From Streptomyces sp. Ncost-T10-10d (GTDB lineage: Bacteria > Actinomycetota > Actinomycetes > Streptomycetales > Streptomycetaceae), in contig NZ_FMDF01000170.1 in the NCBI RefSeq assembly GCF_900091955.1, forward strand, positions 17,807 to 81,806: a stretch of 64,000 nt of DNA, read 5' to 3'. The notes beneath the pieces are model-generated. The model saw only the letters and a program-made list of their open reading frames with translations, had not been told where the DNA came from and did no database searches. The position numbers were made by a program, and so were the translations under genes. Shown here piece after piece: positions 18,058 to 26,536 of this stretch. Positions within the stretch are counted from its first letter, which is position 1; every line of letters begins with the position of its first letter.

Positions 18058-18130
18058 GGGGCTGTAGCGCAGTGGTCGTCGCGCCTTCACGGCATGTAGG
18101 AAGACGCCGGTTCGAATCCGGTCGGCCCCA
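18058..18130 (+). tRNA. Atypical tRNA or tRNA pseudogene, CAT anticodon position
   Basis: Most tRNA parts fit. The acceptor stem is GGGGCTG/CGGCCCC (one G-U pair), the D-arm GCGC-loop-GCGC has AG and GG, and the T-arm is GCCGG-TTCGAAT-CCGGT, with A as discriminator. CCA is not encoded. The 21 bases between D and T arms (18085-18105) do not make a standard anticodon arm. CTTC/GAAG pairs around an 11-base loop with CAT at its centre; forcing a 7-base loop gives mismatches and G instead of the universal U33. It may be a decayed Met/Ile-type tRNA or a tRNA-like attachment site. It lies beside a recombinase relic. Confidence 0.6.
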
Positions 18131-18149
18131 CCCAACGCCTCATCGTCCC

Positions 18150-18520
18150 GCGTCTGCTCGCATGCGGTCGGGTGTTTGAGTCCGGAGCTGGTCGTCGTTA
18201 CGTAGTGCCTGGCGCTTCGCCGGTTCTCCTTGTCGAGGAGGACGGCGAAGGGACCGGCTTTCTCTGTGCGGGACGTCGTCGGTGTTGATGACGTAGATCT
18301 TGTCGAAGAACGCCTGGTCGAAGAGACGCCGGACGGGGTCGGGAGCTTGCCGGCAGTCGGCCGGGAGGCCGAGGCGTCCGTTGATGAACTGCCAGCGGAT
18401 ACGGGGGAATCCCAGGCTCCCCGACGTCGTGCTCGCGGAACGGCGGTGCGGTGGCAAGTGCGCGACGAACCGGCCGCGTCAGCTGTCCTGGGCGGCGTTG
18501 AGCAGGTCGAGGGCGCTGCG
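18150..18520 (-). pseudogene. C-terminal remnant of a large serine recombinase
   Basis: The minus strand carries ALDLLNAAQDS (18480s), then RRLFDQAFFDKIYVINTDD. After a frameshift near 18258 it continues GPFAVLLDKENRRSARHY. This order (helical linker, QAFF-KIYV, then PFAVLL) is the far C-terminus of phage/ICE-type serine recombinases. N-terminal catalytic and zinc regions are missing. The post-frameshift frame stays open into the antisense of the tRNA-like gene, so the element's end and the tRNA are juxtaposed. Both point to an old integration at this site. Confidence 0.65.
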
Positions 18521-18758
18521 CCAAGAACCCTTGCCCGTCACCGTGAAGGACCCGGTCCAGCGCGGGCCGTACTGGGCCGGTGAACTCCGGTTGGTCGGCG
18601 TCCGTGCGCGCGGTCCGCAGACAGCGCGCGCATGGCATGTCGCAAGAGCCCCGCGTGACCCAACAGCCATGAACGGGACGTTGAACACTTCCGGACGGCT
18701 CCGTGAAGTCGCTCAGGACCGGCAGGTAACCGAACAGCGGATCATTAACGTCCGCTTT

Positions 18759-21700
18759 ATGAAACACATATGCAGAGCAGCCGGGCTCGCCCTCGCGCTG
18801 CTGTTCCTCGTGCTGGGCATCGGCGCTCAGGCCGCGTCCGCTCATGTCACGCGCGAGCATGCGGAACTCGTGGTCGCGCCCGGTGACGCTGTCACCAGCG
18901 GCCGCCTCATCGTGCACAACGCCGTCGTGGCTCCCGAGCAGGCCGGTGCGTGGGCGGCCGGGTTGCTCTCGGCCCCCTGCCCGGCCACCGGCTCGGGCGT
19001 GCCCGGCGACAACGGCGGTGTGCCGGGCGGCGTCGTCATCGAGCTGGCGTGGAGCTGCCACGTCGACGCGCTCGACCTGAGCCCGCTCATCGACAAGGGC
19101 GGACTGACCCAGGTCGTCGTCGAGTTCGGCGGCACGGCGGTCGACGCCTCTGCGGCCACCCCGCTCGTCGACGTCCGTGGCGCGCACGCCCTGCCCTCGT
19201 TCCCCTGGCTCACCGTCGCGCTCGGCACGGCCGCCGGTGTCGTACTGCTGTTCGTCGTCTGCCGACTGCCTTTCCTCGTCCGTGGACTGCGCCGTACCCG
19301 GCGGCGTTGGCAACTGGCGACCGCCGGAGCCGTCGCGCTGTCCTTCCTCGCGCCCCAGGCGGCCTTCGCCGACGACAGCGCGGATCCGGTCGGCACCGTC
19401 ACTGTCGAGGGCACCGTCTTCAAGGACCGCAACGGCAACGGCGAGCGGGACAAGGGCGAGCAGCCCATGCCCGGCATCGATGTCACCGACGGCGCCGTGT
19501 GGACCACGACCGGCGCGGACGGCTCGTACAGCCTGCAGATCGACCCGAAGCGGCGCGAGACCGACCTCGTCAGCATCGTCTCGCCCGACGGATACACGCC
19601 GGCGATGCGCAAGGACTACATCCCGCAGTTCTTCCACAAGGTTCCCGAGACGGGCGGCAAAGACGTCGACTTCGCGCTCGTACCCGACCGCAACGCCTCG
19701 AACCCCACCGAGAAGTGGGTCATGAACTCCGACCCCGAGGTCGGCAACCGCTCCGACGACGAGGCCCGCCGCGCGCTGCCCCAGTGGACCGGCCAGGTTC
19801 AGGCGATGTCCGAGGTCGACGGCGCGACGATGCAGATCGCGACCGGTGACCTCACCGTCACGGACTACGCTGACGAGCCGCGCCGCCAGGGCGCGTACGA
19901 CCTGTTCAGCAAGGGCCTCGAAGAGGGTCGGCTCGGTCACCCCTTCTATCCGGTGATGGGCAACCACGACTTCGGCGGCACGGCGACCTCCCAGGGATAC
20001 GCCGGCAGCATGGAGTACTACCGCCGCAACCTCGCCCCCGAGTGGTACAGCTTCGACCGCAACGGCCGCCACATCGTCGTCCTCGAGGACAACTACGACG
20101 CGAGCGGGCTGAAGCCGCAGCTGGAGTGGCTGCGCCGGGACCTCGCCCGGCACGCGGTCGGCAAGCAGGTGTTCGTCTTCGCCCACCGCTCCCTGTTCAC
20201 CCAATGGGGCCCCGGCGCCGGCATGCAGCCGACGATCGACGAACTCGCCAAGTACGACGTACGGATGGTCGCTGCCGGTCACAACCAGCAGGCCGAGTTC
20301 CGGCGCGGTGCCTTCAAACGGTCCGTCGAGATCAACAATCAGGGCACGTACGGCATCGACGGTGCCCACCCCGACTACAAGGTTCTCGACTTCGGCGCGA
20401 TCACGGACGATCCGCGCACGCCCCGCAACGAGGACACCGGCCATGTGACCGGCATTCACCGGCAGTTCGAAATCGACGACGACGCCGCGCTGGTCAGCCC
20501 CGCGCAGGGCAGCGTGCACGGCGCCGAGACCGCAGTTCCCGTCGAGGTGTACGCGGAGGACGACGGCCGCACGCCCGCCAAGGCGGTGCTGACCATCCGC
20601 GACAGCCGGGGACATCTGGTGAAGCGTCAGGACGTGCGCTTCGACAAGGGGGCGTCCCGCCCCGGCATCGAGAACTGCTACACCCCGCCCGGCGGCACGC
20701 CGGAGCCCTGCCCCGACGCACGCGGCGCCTGGACGCGGGCCAGCGGTACCCTGCACGGGCTGCGGCCCGGCACGTACACAGCCGAGTCGGTCGCGTACGA
20801 CACCCGGGGCAAGCAGTTCCCCGCCGTGAAGAACACCTTCGAGATCGTGCGCGACGCCGAGCTCGCGAAGCCCAGGACCGGGCAGGACTGGCTGCGGCAG
20901 GGCGGCGACGAGGCCGGGCGGTCCGCGAGCGGCGACGAGCCCGGCGCGAGGCTCGACCTCAGGTGGGCCCGCCACACCGGCGAGCAGTTCAATCTCAACG
21001 GCTCGGTGGTCGCGGACGGCAAGCTCATCGTCTCGTCCCGCGCCTTCGACTCGCCGTACAGCATGATGCTCGCGTACGACATCGCCTCCGGGCGTGAGCT
21101 GTGGCGTACGTACCTGGACGGCGATGCCGAGTCGGCACCGACACTCCACGACGGCACGGTCCATCTGACCACCGGCGTCGGCCGGATCTACGCGCTCGAC
21201 GCGGCGAGCGGCCGCATCGTCTGGCAGTCGATCGACCGAGAGGAGACCCACGGGGACACCGTGCGCCGCTACGGTCGCGCGGGCGGACCTGTCAGCGTCT
21301 TCGCGCTGGCTGGCGCGGAGCGCCGCTCGGTCGCCGTCTACCAGGACGCCTACACGGTCCGATGCCGGGACGCCGCGACCGGAGCGATGCTGCCCGGCAG
21401 CTTCGACGCCGCGTTCTCCTGGGGACAGGCACACAGCACAGTGATCCGCGAGCCCGGCTCCAACACCGCTTACCTGCAATCCATGTCGAGCAACACCGTC
21501 ATCGCCATGGACCTCGCGTCCTGCACCCAGCTGTGGGTGAAGGACACCGCGGGCGACATCGACAGCCACTCCTCGCCCGTCCTGACCGACCCGGCCACGG
21601 GCGAGGCCGAGCTGGTGACGTTCACGGCGTACGGCGTCCGCGGACACGACCCGAAGACGGGCGCGGTGACCTGGGAGTCCAAGCTGGGCGGCGGCAGCAC

Positions 21701-22124
21701 CTGCGAGCCGGGGCGCGCTCCGCTCACCAGCCCGGCCGTGTGGGGCGACAACGCCTATGTCGCGGGCCGGGACGGTGTCGTACGCGCCTACGACACGAGT
21801 GCGACCGATCCGTCGAAGCCGGTGTGGGAGTCCAAGTCCGGCTATCTGGCGGGGGAAAGCCCGCTGGACGACAAGTGGCGGGTCGCCATGGGCTGTTCGG
21901 CCGGTGCCGGTTCGCCGACGATGCACCCGCTGGTGACGAAGTCCCATGTGTACGTCGGGACGTGGGACGGTCGCCTGCTCGTCCTGGACCGGGCGAGCGG
22001 GACGCAGGTCGCCTCGTACAACCTCGGCGCGGGAGTGGCCTCGGCCCTCTCCGTGAGTGGTGACTGGGTCTTCGCCCTCGCGGACGACGGCACAGTTCAC
22101 GCGCTCGCCGCACGCCGGAAGTAG
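18759..22124 (+). CDS. Membrane-anchored calcineurin-like phosphoesterase fused to a PQQ-like beta-propeller
   Basis: Encodes 1121 aa starting MKHICRAAGLALALLFL (signal peptide to ~28). An extracytoplasmic domain (~30-145) is followed by a TM helix (~149-169), a basic loop (RGLRRTRRRW) and a second hydrophobic run (~183-200) ending PQAAFA, like a buried signal peptide. Next come an SdrD-B-like module (VFKDRNGNGERDKGEQ, ~205-300) and a metallophosphatase core (~320-560: ATGDL, VMGNHDFGG, AHRSLF, AAGHNQQAE). The C-terminal propeller (~760-1121) has repeats such as YDIASGRELW. The last metal motif is GHNQQ rather than the usual GH-x-H. Predicted topology is out-in-out. No Shine-Dalgarno precedes the ATG. 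A NicO exporter follows by 15 bp. Confidence 0.85.
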   Translation: MKHICRAAGLALALLFLVLGIGAQAASAHVTREHAELVVAPGDAVTSGRLIVHNAVVAPEQAGAWAAGLLSAPCPATGSGVPGDNGGVPGGVVIELAWSCHVDALDLSPLIDKGGLTQVVVEFGGTAVDASAATPLVDVRGAHALPSFPWLTVALGTAAGVVLLFVVCRLPFLVRGLRRTRRRWQLATAGAVALSFLAPQAAFADDSADPVGTVTVEGTVFKDRNGNGERDKGEQPMPGIDVTDGAVWTTTGADGSYSLQIDPKRRETDLVSIVSPDGYTPAMRKDYIPQFFHKVPETGGKDVDFALVPDRNASNPTEKWVMNSDPEVGNRSDDEARRALPQWTGQVQAMSEVDGATMQIATGDLTVTDYADEPRRQGAYDLFSKGLEEGRLGHPFYPVMGNHDFGGTATSQGYAGSMEYYRRNLAPEWYSFDRNGRHIVVLEDNYDASGLKPQLEWLRRDLARHAVGKQVFVFAHRSLFTQWGPGAGMQPTIDELAKYDVRMVAAGHNQQAEFRRGAFKRSVEINNQGTYGIDGAHPDYKVLDFGAITDDPRTPRNEDTGHVTGIHRQFEIDDDAALVSPAQGSVHGAETAVPVEVYAEDDGRTPAKAVLTIRDSRGHLVKRQDVRFDKGASRPGIENCYTPPGGTPEPCPDARGAWTRASGTLHGLRPGTYTAESVAYDTRGKQFPAVKNTFEIVRDAELAKPRTGQDWLRQGGDEAGRSASGDEPGARLDLRWARHTGEQFNLNGSVVADGKLIVSSRAFDSPYSMMLAYDIASGRELWRTYLDGDAESAPTLHDGTVHLTTGVGRIYALDAASGRIVWQSIDREETHGDTVRRYGRAGGPVSVFALAGAERRSVAVYQDAYTVRCRDAATGAMLPGSFDAAFSWGQAHSTVIREPGSNTAYLQSMSSNTVIAMDLASCTQLWVKDTAGDIDSHSSPVLTDPATGEAELVTFTAYGVRGHDPKTGAVTWESKLGGGSTCEPGRAPLTSPAVWGDNAYVAGRDGVVRAYDTSATDPSKPVWESKSGYLAGESPLDDKWRVAMGCSAGAGSPTMHPLVTKSHVYVGTWDGRLLVLDRASGTQVASYNLGAGVASALSVSGDWVFALADDGTVHALAARRK

Positions 22125-22139
22125 AGGGGAGGCACCACC

Positions 22140-23396
22140 GTGCGATCACCTCGCAACGGGGTGCTGCTCCTGCTGGCCGCCGCCCTCGCGCTGCTCCTGG
22201 GCAGCGCGGGGACGGCACAGGCGCACCCCTTCGGAACCCCTCCCGTCGTGAAGATCGAGGCGGCGGGCACAGCCGTCGACGCGACCTGGTCCGCGCAGCG
22301 GGACGACATCGCCGTGCTGAAGAACGAGTCCGGCGGTGACGAGACGGGCTATCTGCGCTCGCACATCGTCGTGCGCCAGGACGGCAGCCCCTGCCGTGTG
22401 GACCGGGCGGACGGAATGAAGCTCCACTTCGTCTGCCCGCGACCGGTGGACCGCATCGAACTCACGGTCACCGCGCTGACGGACGTCGACCCGGCGTACC
22501 GGACGCTGTCGGTGACGGGTACGGGCTCCGGCGGGCTGCACACGGCACAGGACCCGACGCGGACGCTGACCCTGAAACCGGGGGCCGCGGAAACCGCCGC
22601 GGCCTCACCGGCCGCTGCGGGCCAGGGGGCCTGGACAACCGACCTGACGTCAGTGCTGGACCACGGCGCGGCCCTCGCGCCGGCTCTGCTCGTGGCCGCT
22701 GCCGTAGGAGCGCTCCACGCCTGCGCGCCGGGGCACGGGAAGTCACTGGCCGCCGGGTACCTGGTGGGCGGCAGGGGCAGGCCGCGCGACGCGGTGTGGC
22801 TGGGCGGGATCGTCGCCGTGATGCACACGTTCTCGGTCGCCGTCCTGGCGGTCGGCTGGTGGCTGGCGGCGAACAGCACGCCGGACATCGCGGCGCTGAC
22901 GGGGTGGCTCCAACTGATCGCGGCGCTGGTGGTGGCAGGGGTGGGGGTGAGCCTGCTGCGGAGGCATCTGCGCCACCGAAGGCACCACCGACCCCATCAC
23001 GGGCCTGGTCACGCGCACAGGCATGACCACGGGCACAGCCATCACATCCCGGACGCCCCGTCCCTCCTCACCTGGCGAGGCCTCGTGCTACTCGGTGCGT
23101 CGGGCGGCCTGCTGCCCTCGCCGTCCGCCTTCCTCGTCCTGCTCACCGGCCTGCTGACCGGCAAGGTCGGCATCGCTCTCGCGATGGTCGTCGCCTTCGG
23201 CCTCGGCATGGCGCTGACGCTCACCGGCGTCGGCCTGATCGTGCTGCGCGGCCGGGACGCGCTGCTGGACCGTGTCTCCCGCTCCCGGACGCTGCGGACG
23301 TGGACGCCGAGGGTTCCACTGCTCGCGGCCTCGGCTGTGGTGGCCGGAGGGACCGTGGCCTCGGCGGTTGCCGCAGGCCACCTCCTCGCTCCGTGA
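22140..23396 (+). CDS. NicO/RcnA-type nickel-cobalt exporter-like membrane protein
   Basis: Encodes 418 aa from a GTG at 22140 behind GGGGAGG. A signal peptide (ends AGTAQAH) and an extracytoplasmic N-terminal domain (~30-170) precede six or so helices. HACAPGHGKSLAAGYLVGG is the NicO-family metal motif. A cytoplasmic His-rich loop spans residues 279-302 (HHRPHHGPGHAHRHDHGH), typical of RcnA-like efflux proteins. It lies directly behind the phosphoesterase gene and is probably co-transcribed. Nickel/cobalt export is the family role; the metal here is inferred. Confidence 0.85.
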   Translation: MRSPRNGVLLLLAAALALLLGSAGTAQAHPFGTPPVVKIEAAGTAVDATWSAQRDDIAVLKNESGGDETGYLRSHIVVRQDGSPCRVDRADGMKLHFVCPRPVDRIELTVTALTDVDPAYRTLSVTGTGSGGLHTAQDPTRTLTLKPGAAETAAASPAAAGQGAWTTDLTSVLDHGAALAPALLVAAAVGALHACAPGHGKSLAAGYLVGGRGRPRDAVWLGGIVAVMHTFSVAVLAVGWWLAANSTPDIAALTGWLQLIAALVVAGVGVSLLRRHLRHRRHHRPHHGPGHAHRHDHGHSHHIPDAPSLLTWRGLVLLGASGGLLPSPSAFLVLLTGLLTGKVGIALAMVVAFGLGMALTLTGVGLIVLRGRDALLDRVSRSRTLRTWTPRVPLLAASAVVAGGTVASAVAAGHLLAP

Positions 23397-23442
23397 TGTC
23401 CGTGGCTCTGTGAGTTCCTTGATGTCCGCGTACGACAAAGGC

Positions 23443-23473
23443 GCCCCCGTCCGGCCTGAAACCGGGCGGGGGC
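23443..23473 (+). terminator. Hairpin terminator after the NicO gene
   Basis: Twelve-base arms (23443-23454 and 23462-23473) with one G-T pair and a 7-base loop, 47 bp past the stop. Confidence 0.65.
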
Positions 23474-23533
23474 TACGTGCTCCGGCAGGCCGGATGGCGT
23501 GAACCGGCAATCGTGCGCCTGACGATGCGCCGT

Positions 23534-23560
23534 GGGCCCGGAGTCGCGGACTCCGGGCCC
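23534..23560. terminator. Second hairpin between NicO and kdpD
   Basis: Perfect 12-base arms (23534-23545 and 23549-23560) around GCG, about 105 bp before the kdpD start. Tandem with the previous hairpin, it insulates kdpD from upstream transcription, though it could also be an attenuator. Confidence 0.55.
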
Positions 23561-23664
23561 ACTCAGCCGGTCGACGTCGGTGTCGTCAAGTGGAACGGCT
23601 GTGAGGGGCGCACCATGGAAGGGCGCGAGCACGACACGGGGGTGACCTGGGCAGGAGTCCGCCG

Positions 23665-26184
23665 GTGGCACGTGGACGGTTGAGGATCTACCTCGGGGCC
23701 GCCCCCGGGGTCGGAAAGACATACACCATGCTCGCCGAGGGGCAGCGGCTGCGTTCACGAGGCGCGGACGTGGTCGTCGGCTTCGTCGAGCCGCATGGAC
23801 GTCGGCCGACAGCGGCCATGGCCGACGGTCTGGAGACGATTGCCCGGCGTACGTTGAGCCACCGCGGTGCGCTCTTCACCGAGATGGATCTCGACGCGGT
23901 GCTGGCCCGCAGTCCCCAGGTCGCGCTGGTCGACGAGCTCGCCCACTCCAACGTTCCAGGGGCCCGCAATGCCAAGCGATGGCAGGACGTGGAGGAGCTC
24001 CTGGCCGCCGGCATCGATGTGGTCACCACGCTCAACGTCCAGCACCTGGAATCCCTCAACGACGTGGTACGGCAGATCACGGGGGTCGCGCAGCGGGAGA
24101 CCCTGCCCGACGAGGTGGCCCGCCGGGCCGACCAGATCGAACTGGTCGACCTGCCACCGGAGGTGCTCCGCCGCCGCATGGTCCACGGCGACATCTATCC
24201 GCCGGACCGCATCGAGTCCGCCCTCACCCACTACTTCCGGGTCGGCAACCTCACCGCCCTGCGCGAAATCGCCCTGCTGTGGCTCGCCGACCGGGTGGAG
24301 GAGGGGCTGCAGCGCTACCGTGCGGAACACGGCATCGTCGCTCCCTGGGAGACCCGGGAACGCATCCTGGTGTCCCTGAGCGGCGGGCCGGAGGGCGAGA
24401 CCCTCATCCGCCGTGCCGCGAGGATCAGCGCTCGTACCCCCGGCACCGAGTTGCTGGCCCTCCACGTGGTCCCGGAGGACGGGCTCACCGGCGTCGACCC
24501 GGCGGTACTGGACACCCAGCGCACCCTTCTGGAGTCGCTCGGCGGCACCTACCACCAGACCACTGGCGAGGACGTTGTCGACGCCTTGCTCCAGTTCGCC
24601 GAGGCGGAGAACGTCACCCAGATCGTGCTGGGCGCGAGTCGGCACGGCCGTCTCGCCTCCCTCCTGAGAGCAGGTGTGGGAGAGCGGACGATCAAGAGGT
24701 CCGGCCCCATTGACGTGCACATCGTCACCCATGAGGAGGCAGCAGGGTCTGCTGTGGTGAGGCTTCCGCGCCCGAGCCGTGGCACGGGCCCGAGACGGTA
24801 CTGGGCCGCGCTGGCCGGCGCCGCGGTGCTGCTGCCCGTACTGACGCTCCTGCTGACCGCGCTGCGTGGCCATTTCGACCTCTCCAGCGACCTGGTGATC
24901 TATCTGCTCGCCGTCGTCGTGGTCGCCCTGGTCGGCGGGCTCCACCCCGCGCTGTTCGCCGCGGTTGCCGCAGCACTGCTCGCCGATTACTACTTCACCG
25001 CACCGGTGCACTCGCTGGCCATTGAGCGTCCGGACGAGATCACCGCGCTCGTGGTCTTCATCGCCACAGCCGCTCTCGTCGGCACGGCAGCGGGAGCGGC
25101 TGCGCAGCGTACGTACCAGGCCGTACGCGCGACATCGGAGGCGAGGGCGTTGAGCCGCCTGGCCGCCGCCATGATGCGTGGCCAGGATCTGACGGCACTG
25201 GTGGAGCAGATCCGGGAGAACTTCGGCCTCAGTGCGATCAGCCTGCTCGAAAGGGATCCGGAAGCATCCCCCGTGCCCCGCTGGTACGTCGTCGCCAGCG
25301 CCGGGGAGCGGCCGCCGGAGAAGCCCTACGAGGCGGATGTGGAAAGCCCCGTCGACGACAATCTCACGCTGGCTGCTCGCGGCTCGGGACTGAGCACGGA
25401 GGACCAGCGCGTCCTCGCCGCATGCGCCGCCGAATTGGGGCTGGCCCATGCCCGAGGGCGGATCGCCGGGCGTTCCGGCGGCACGGACACTTTCGCCGAC
25501 GCCGAACGCACCCGGGCATCCCTGCTTCTCGCGGCAGGCCGTGATCTGCGTGCTCCGCTGCACACCGCTGAAGCAGCGCTCGTGCGCTTGCGGCGTCGAC
25601 ACGCCGACGCGCCTGCTCCTGAGGAGGTGCGGTTGTTGGACGCTGCCCGCGCGGCGGTGCACCGTGCGGCGCAGTTGGTCACCGATCTCGACGATGTGAG
25701 TCGTCTGCACGCCGGTGCACTCGATCTCTACCTCCGTCCGGTCGACCTCAACGAGGTGCTCGGCGCTGCCTTGGACGACCTCGGGCCCGGCGGCCATTCG
25801 ATCGTTCTGCATCTGCCGGAACAGCTGCCCGACGTGATCGCGGACGCTGCTCTCCTCACACGCTCCCTGACCGCCCTGGGGGCCGACGCATTGCGGCACA
25901 GTCCGCCGGACCGGCCCCCCGTCTTCACCGCCGAGGTCCGGGCCGGCCGCGTGAGGATTCGGGTGGACGACGGCGTGCCCGTCAGAGGTCCGGAACTGAG
26001 CGCCGCGGCCTCCCGGCCTCCGAGTACCAGGGCCGACAGCCTGGCTCTGCGGCTGTCGCGCGACTTGGCCGAGGCCATGGACGGGACCCTGGAGACGACC
26101 CATGAAGGCCCCGCCTTCTCGGCGATGCTCACTCTTCCGAGTTCCGCGCCCGGCGGCAGTGCGACATCGGGCCGCACCGAGTGA
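23665..26184 (+). CDS. kdpD: KdpD-like sensor with degenerate histidine-kinase domain
   Basis: Encodes 839 aa from a GTG at 23665 with AGGAG 7 bp upstream. The KdpD N-terminal domain has Walker A GAAPGVGKT (11-19) and GARNAKRWQDVEELL. A USP-like domain (~235-365) is followed by the four-helix DUF4118 region (~390-490) and a GAF-like segment. The kinase half is eroded: the phosphoacceptor region reads GRDLRAPL with R626 in place of His. The N-box has D741 (ADALRHSP) instead of Asn, and the G2 box GLGL is SLAL. It therefore cannot autophosphorylate in the normal way. It heads the kdpFABC genes; no kdpE is present in the window. Confidence 0.88.
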   Translation: MARGRLRIYLGAAPGVGKTYTMLAEGQRLRSRGADVVVGFVEPHGRRPTAAMADGLETIARRTLSHRGALFTEMDLDAVLARSPQVALVDELAHSNVPGARNAKRWQDVEELLAAGIDVVTTLNVQHLESLNDVVRQITGVAQRETLPDEVARRADQIELVDLPPEVLRRRMVHGDIYPPDRIESALTHYFRVGNLTALREIALLWLADRVEEGLQRYRAEHGIVAPWETRERILVSLSGGPEGETLIRRAARISARTPGTELLALHVVPEDGLTGVDPAVLDTQRTLLESLGGTYHQTTGEDVVDALLQFAEAENVTQIVLGASRHGRLASLLRAGVGERTIKRSGPIDVHIVTHEEAAGSAVVRLPRPSRGTGPRRYWAALAGAAVLLPVLTLLLTALRGHFDLSSDLVIYLLAVVVVALVGGLHPALFAAVAAALLADYYFTAPVHSLAIERPDEITALVVFIATAALVGTAAGAAAQRTYQAVRATSEARALSRLAAAMMRGQDLTALVEQIRENFGLSAISLLERDPEASPVPRWYVVASAGERPPEKPYEADVESPVDDNLTLAARGSGLSTEDQRVLAACAAELGLAHARGRIAGRSGGTDTFADAERTRASLLLAAGRDLRAPLHTAEAALVRLRRRHADAPAPEEVRLLDAARAAVHRAAQLVTDLDDVSRLHAGALDLYLRPVDLNEVLGAALDDLGPGGHSIVLHLPEQLPDVIADAALLTRSLTALGADALRHSPPDRPPVFTAEVRAGRVRIRVDDGVPVRGPELSAAASRPPSTRADSLALRLSRDLAEAMDGTLETTHEGPAFSAMLTLPSSAPGGSATSGRTE

Positions 26185-26354
26185 ATCCCCGCACCCCACC
26201 GTCATCCCATCGGCGCACAGGGCGGCAGGGAATTCTCGAACTCAACTGATATAGCGTCAGAAACGAATCGACCTCATATTCCGGATCAACCCCATGTTCC
26301 GACCGGGAGGGCTGAACAAGCCTGCCCCTGATGACTCTGCGGGGTGCCTTGCGC

Positions 26355-26438
26355 ATGTCGGACGTCGCGTACATCGGCCTCACGGTAGTGGTGTTCGTCC
26401 TCATCGGCCTGGCCGCCAAGGGGGTCGGACGCCTGTGA
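26355..26438 (+). CDS. 27-aa single-helix membrane peptide coupled to kdpF
   Basis: ATG at 26355 to TGA at 26436-26438 gives 27 residues: a short polar start (MSDVAYIGL), one hydrophobic helix (TVVVFVLIGLA) and a basic end (KGVGRL). The stop overlaps the kdpF GTG (26435) as GTGA, so translation is coupled. The Shine-Dalgarno is weak. It fits the pattern of tiny membrane peptides and may be an extra Kdp subunit or a regulator. I recall similar peptides before kdpF in other actinobacteria, but cannot verify it. Confidence 0.6.
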   Translation: MSDVAYIGLTVVVFVLIGLAAKGVGRL

Positions 26439-26524
26439 GCGTGGAAAACATCGTCGGCCTGATCGTTGCCGCGTGCCTCGTCATCTACCTGGTCATCTGC
26501 CTGATCTTCCCCGAGAAGTTCTAG
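26435..26524 (+). CDS. kdpF: Potassium-transporting ATPase subunit F
   Basis: A 29-aa single-helix peptide from a GTG at 26435 (ENIVGLIVAACLVIYLV, then LIFPEKF). This is the standard KdpF size and its FPE-K/R-F ending. It stabilises the KdpABC complex in the membrane and is 12 bp ahead of kdpA. Confidence 0.9.
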   Translation: MSVENIVGLIVAACLVIYLVICLIFPEKF

Positions 26525-26536
26525 GAGAAAGCCCGG

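Noticed and set aside
18198..22100. 1300-codon open frame on the minus strand
   Set aside because: It is antisense to the phosphoesterase fusion. Composition (Arg/Gly/Val/Asp-rich, no domains) is that of a GC-driven shadow frame; the + strand has clear domains.
22981..23045. CAC/CAT-rich tract as a repeat element
   Set aside because: It is simply the His-rich metal loop of the NicO protein, in frame.
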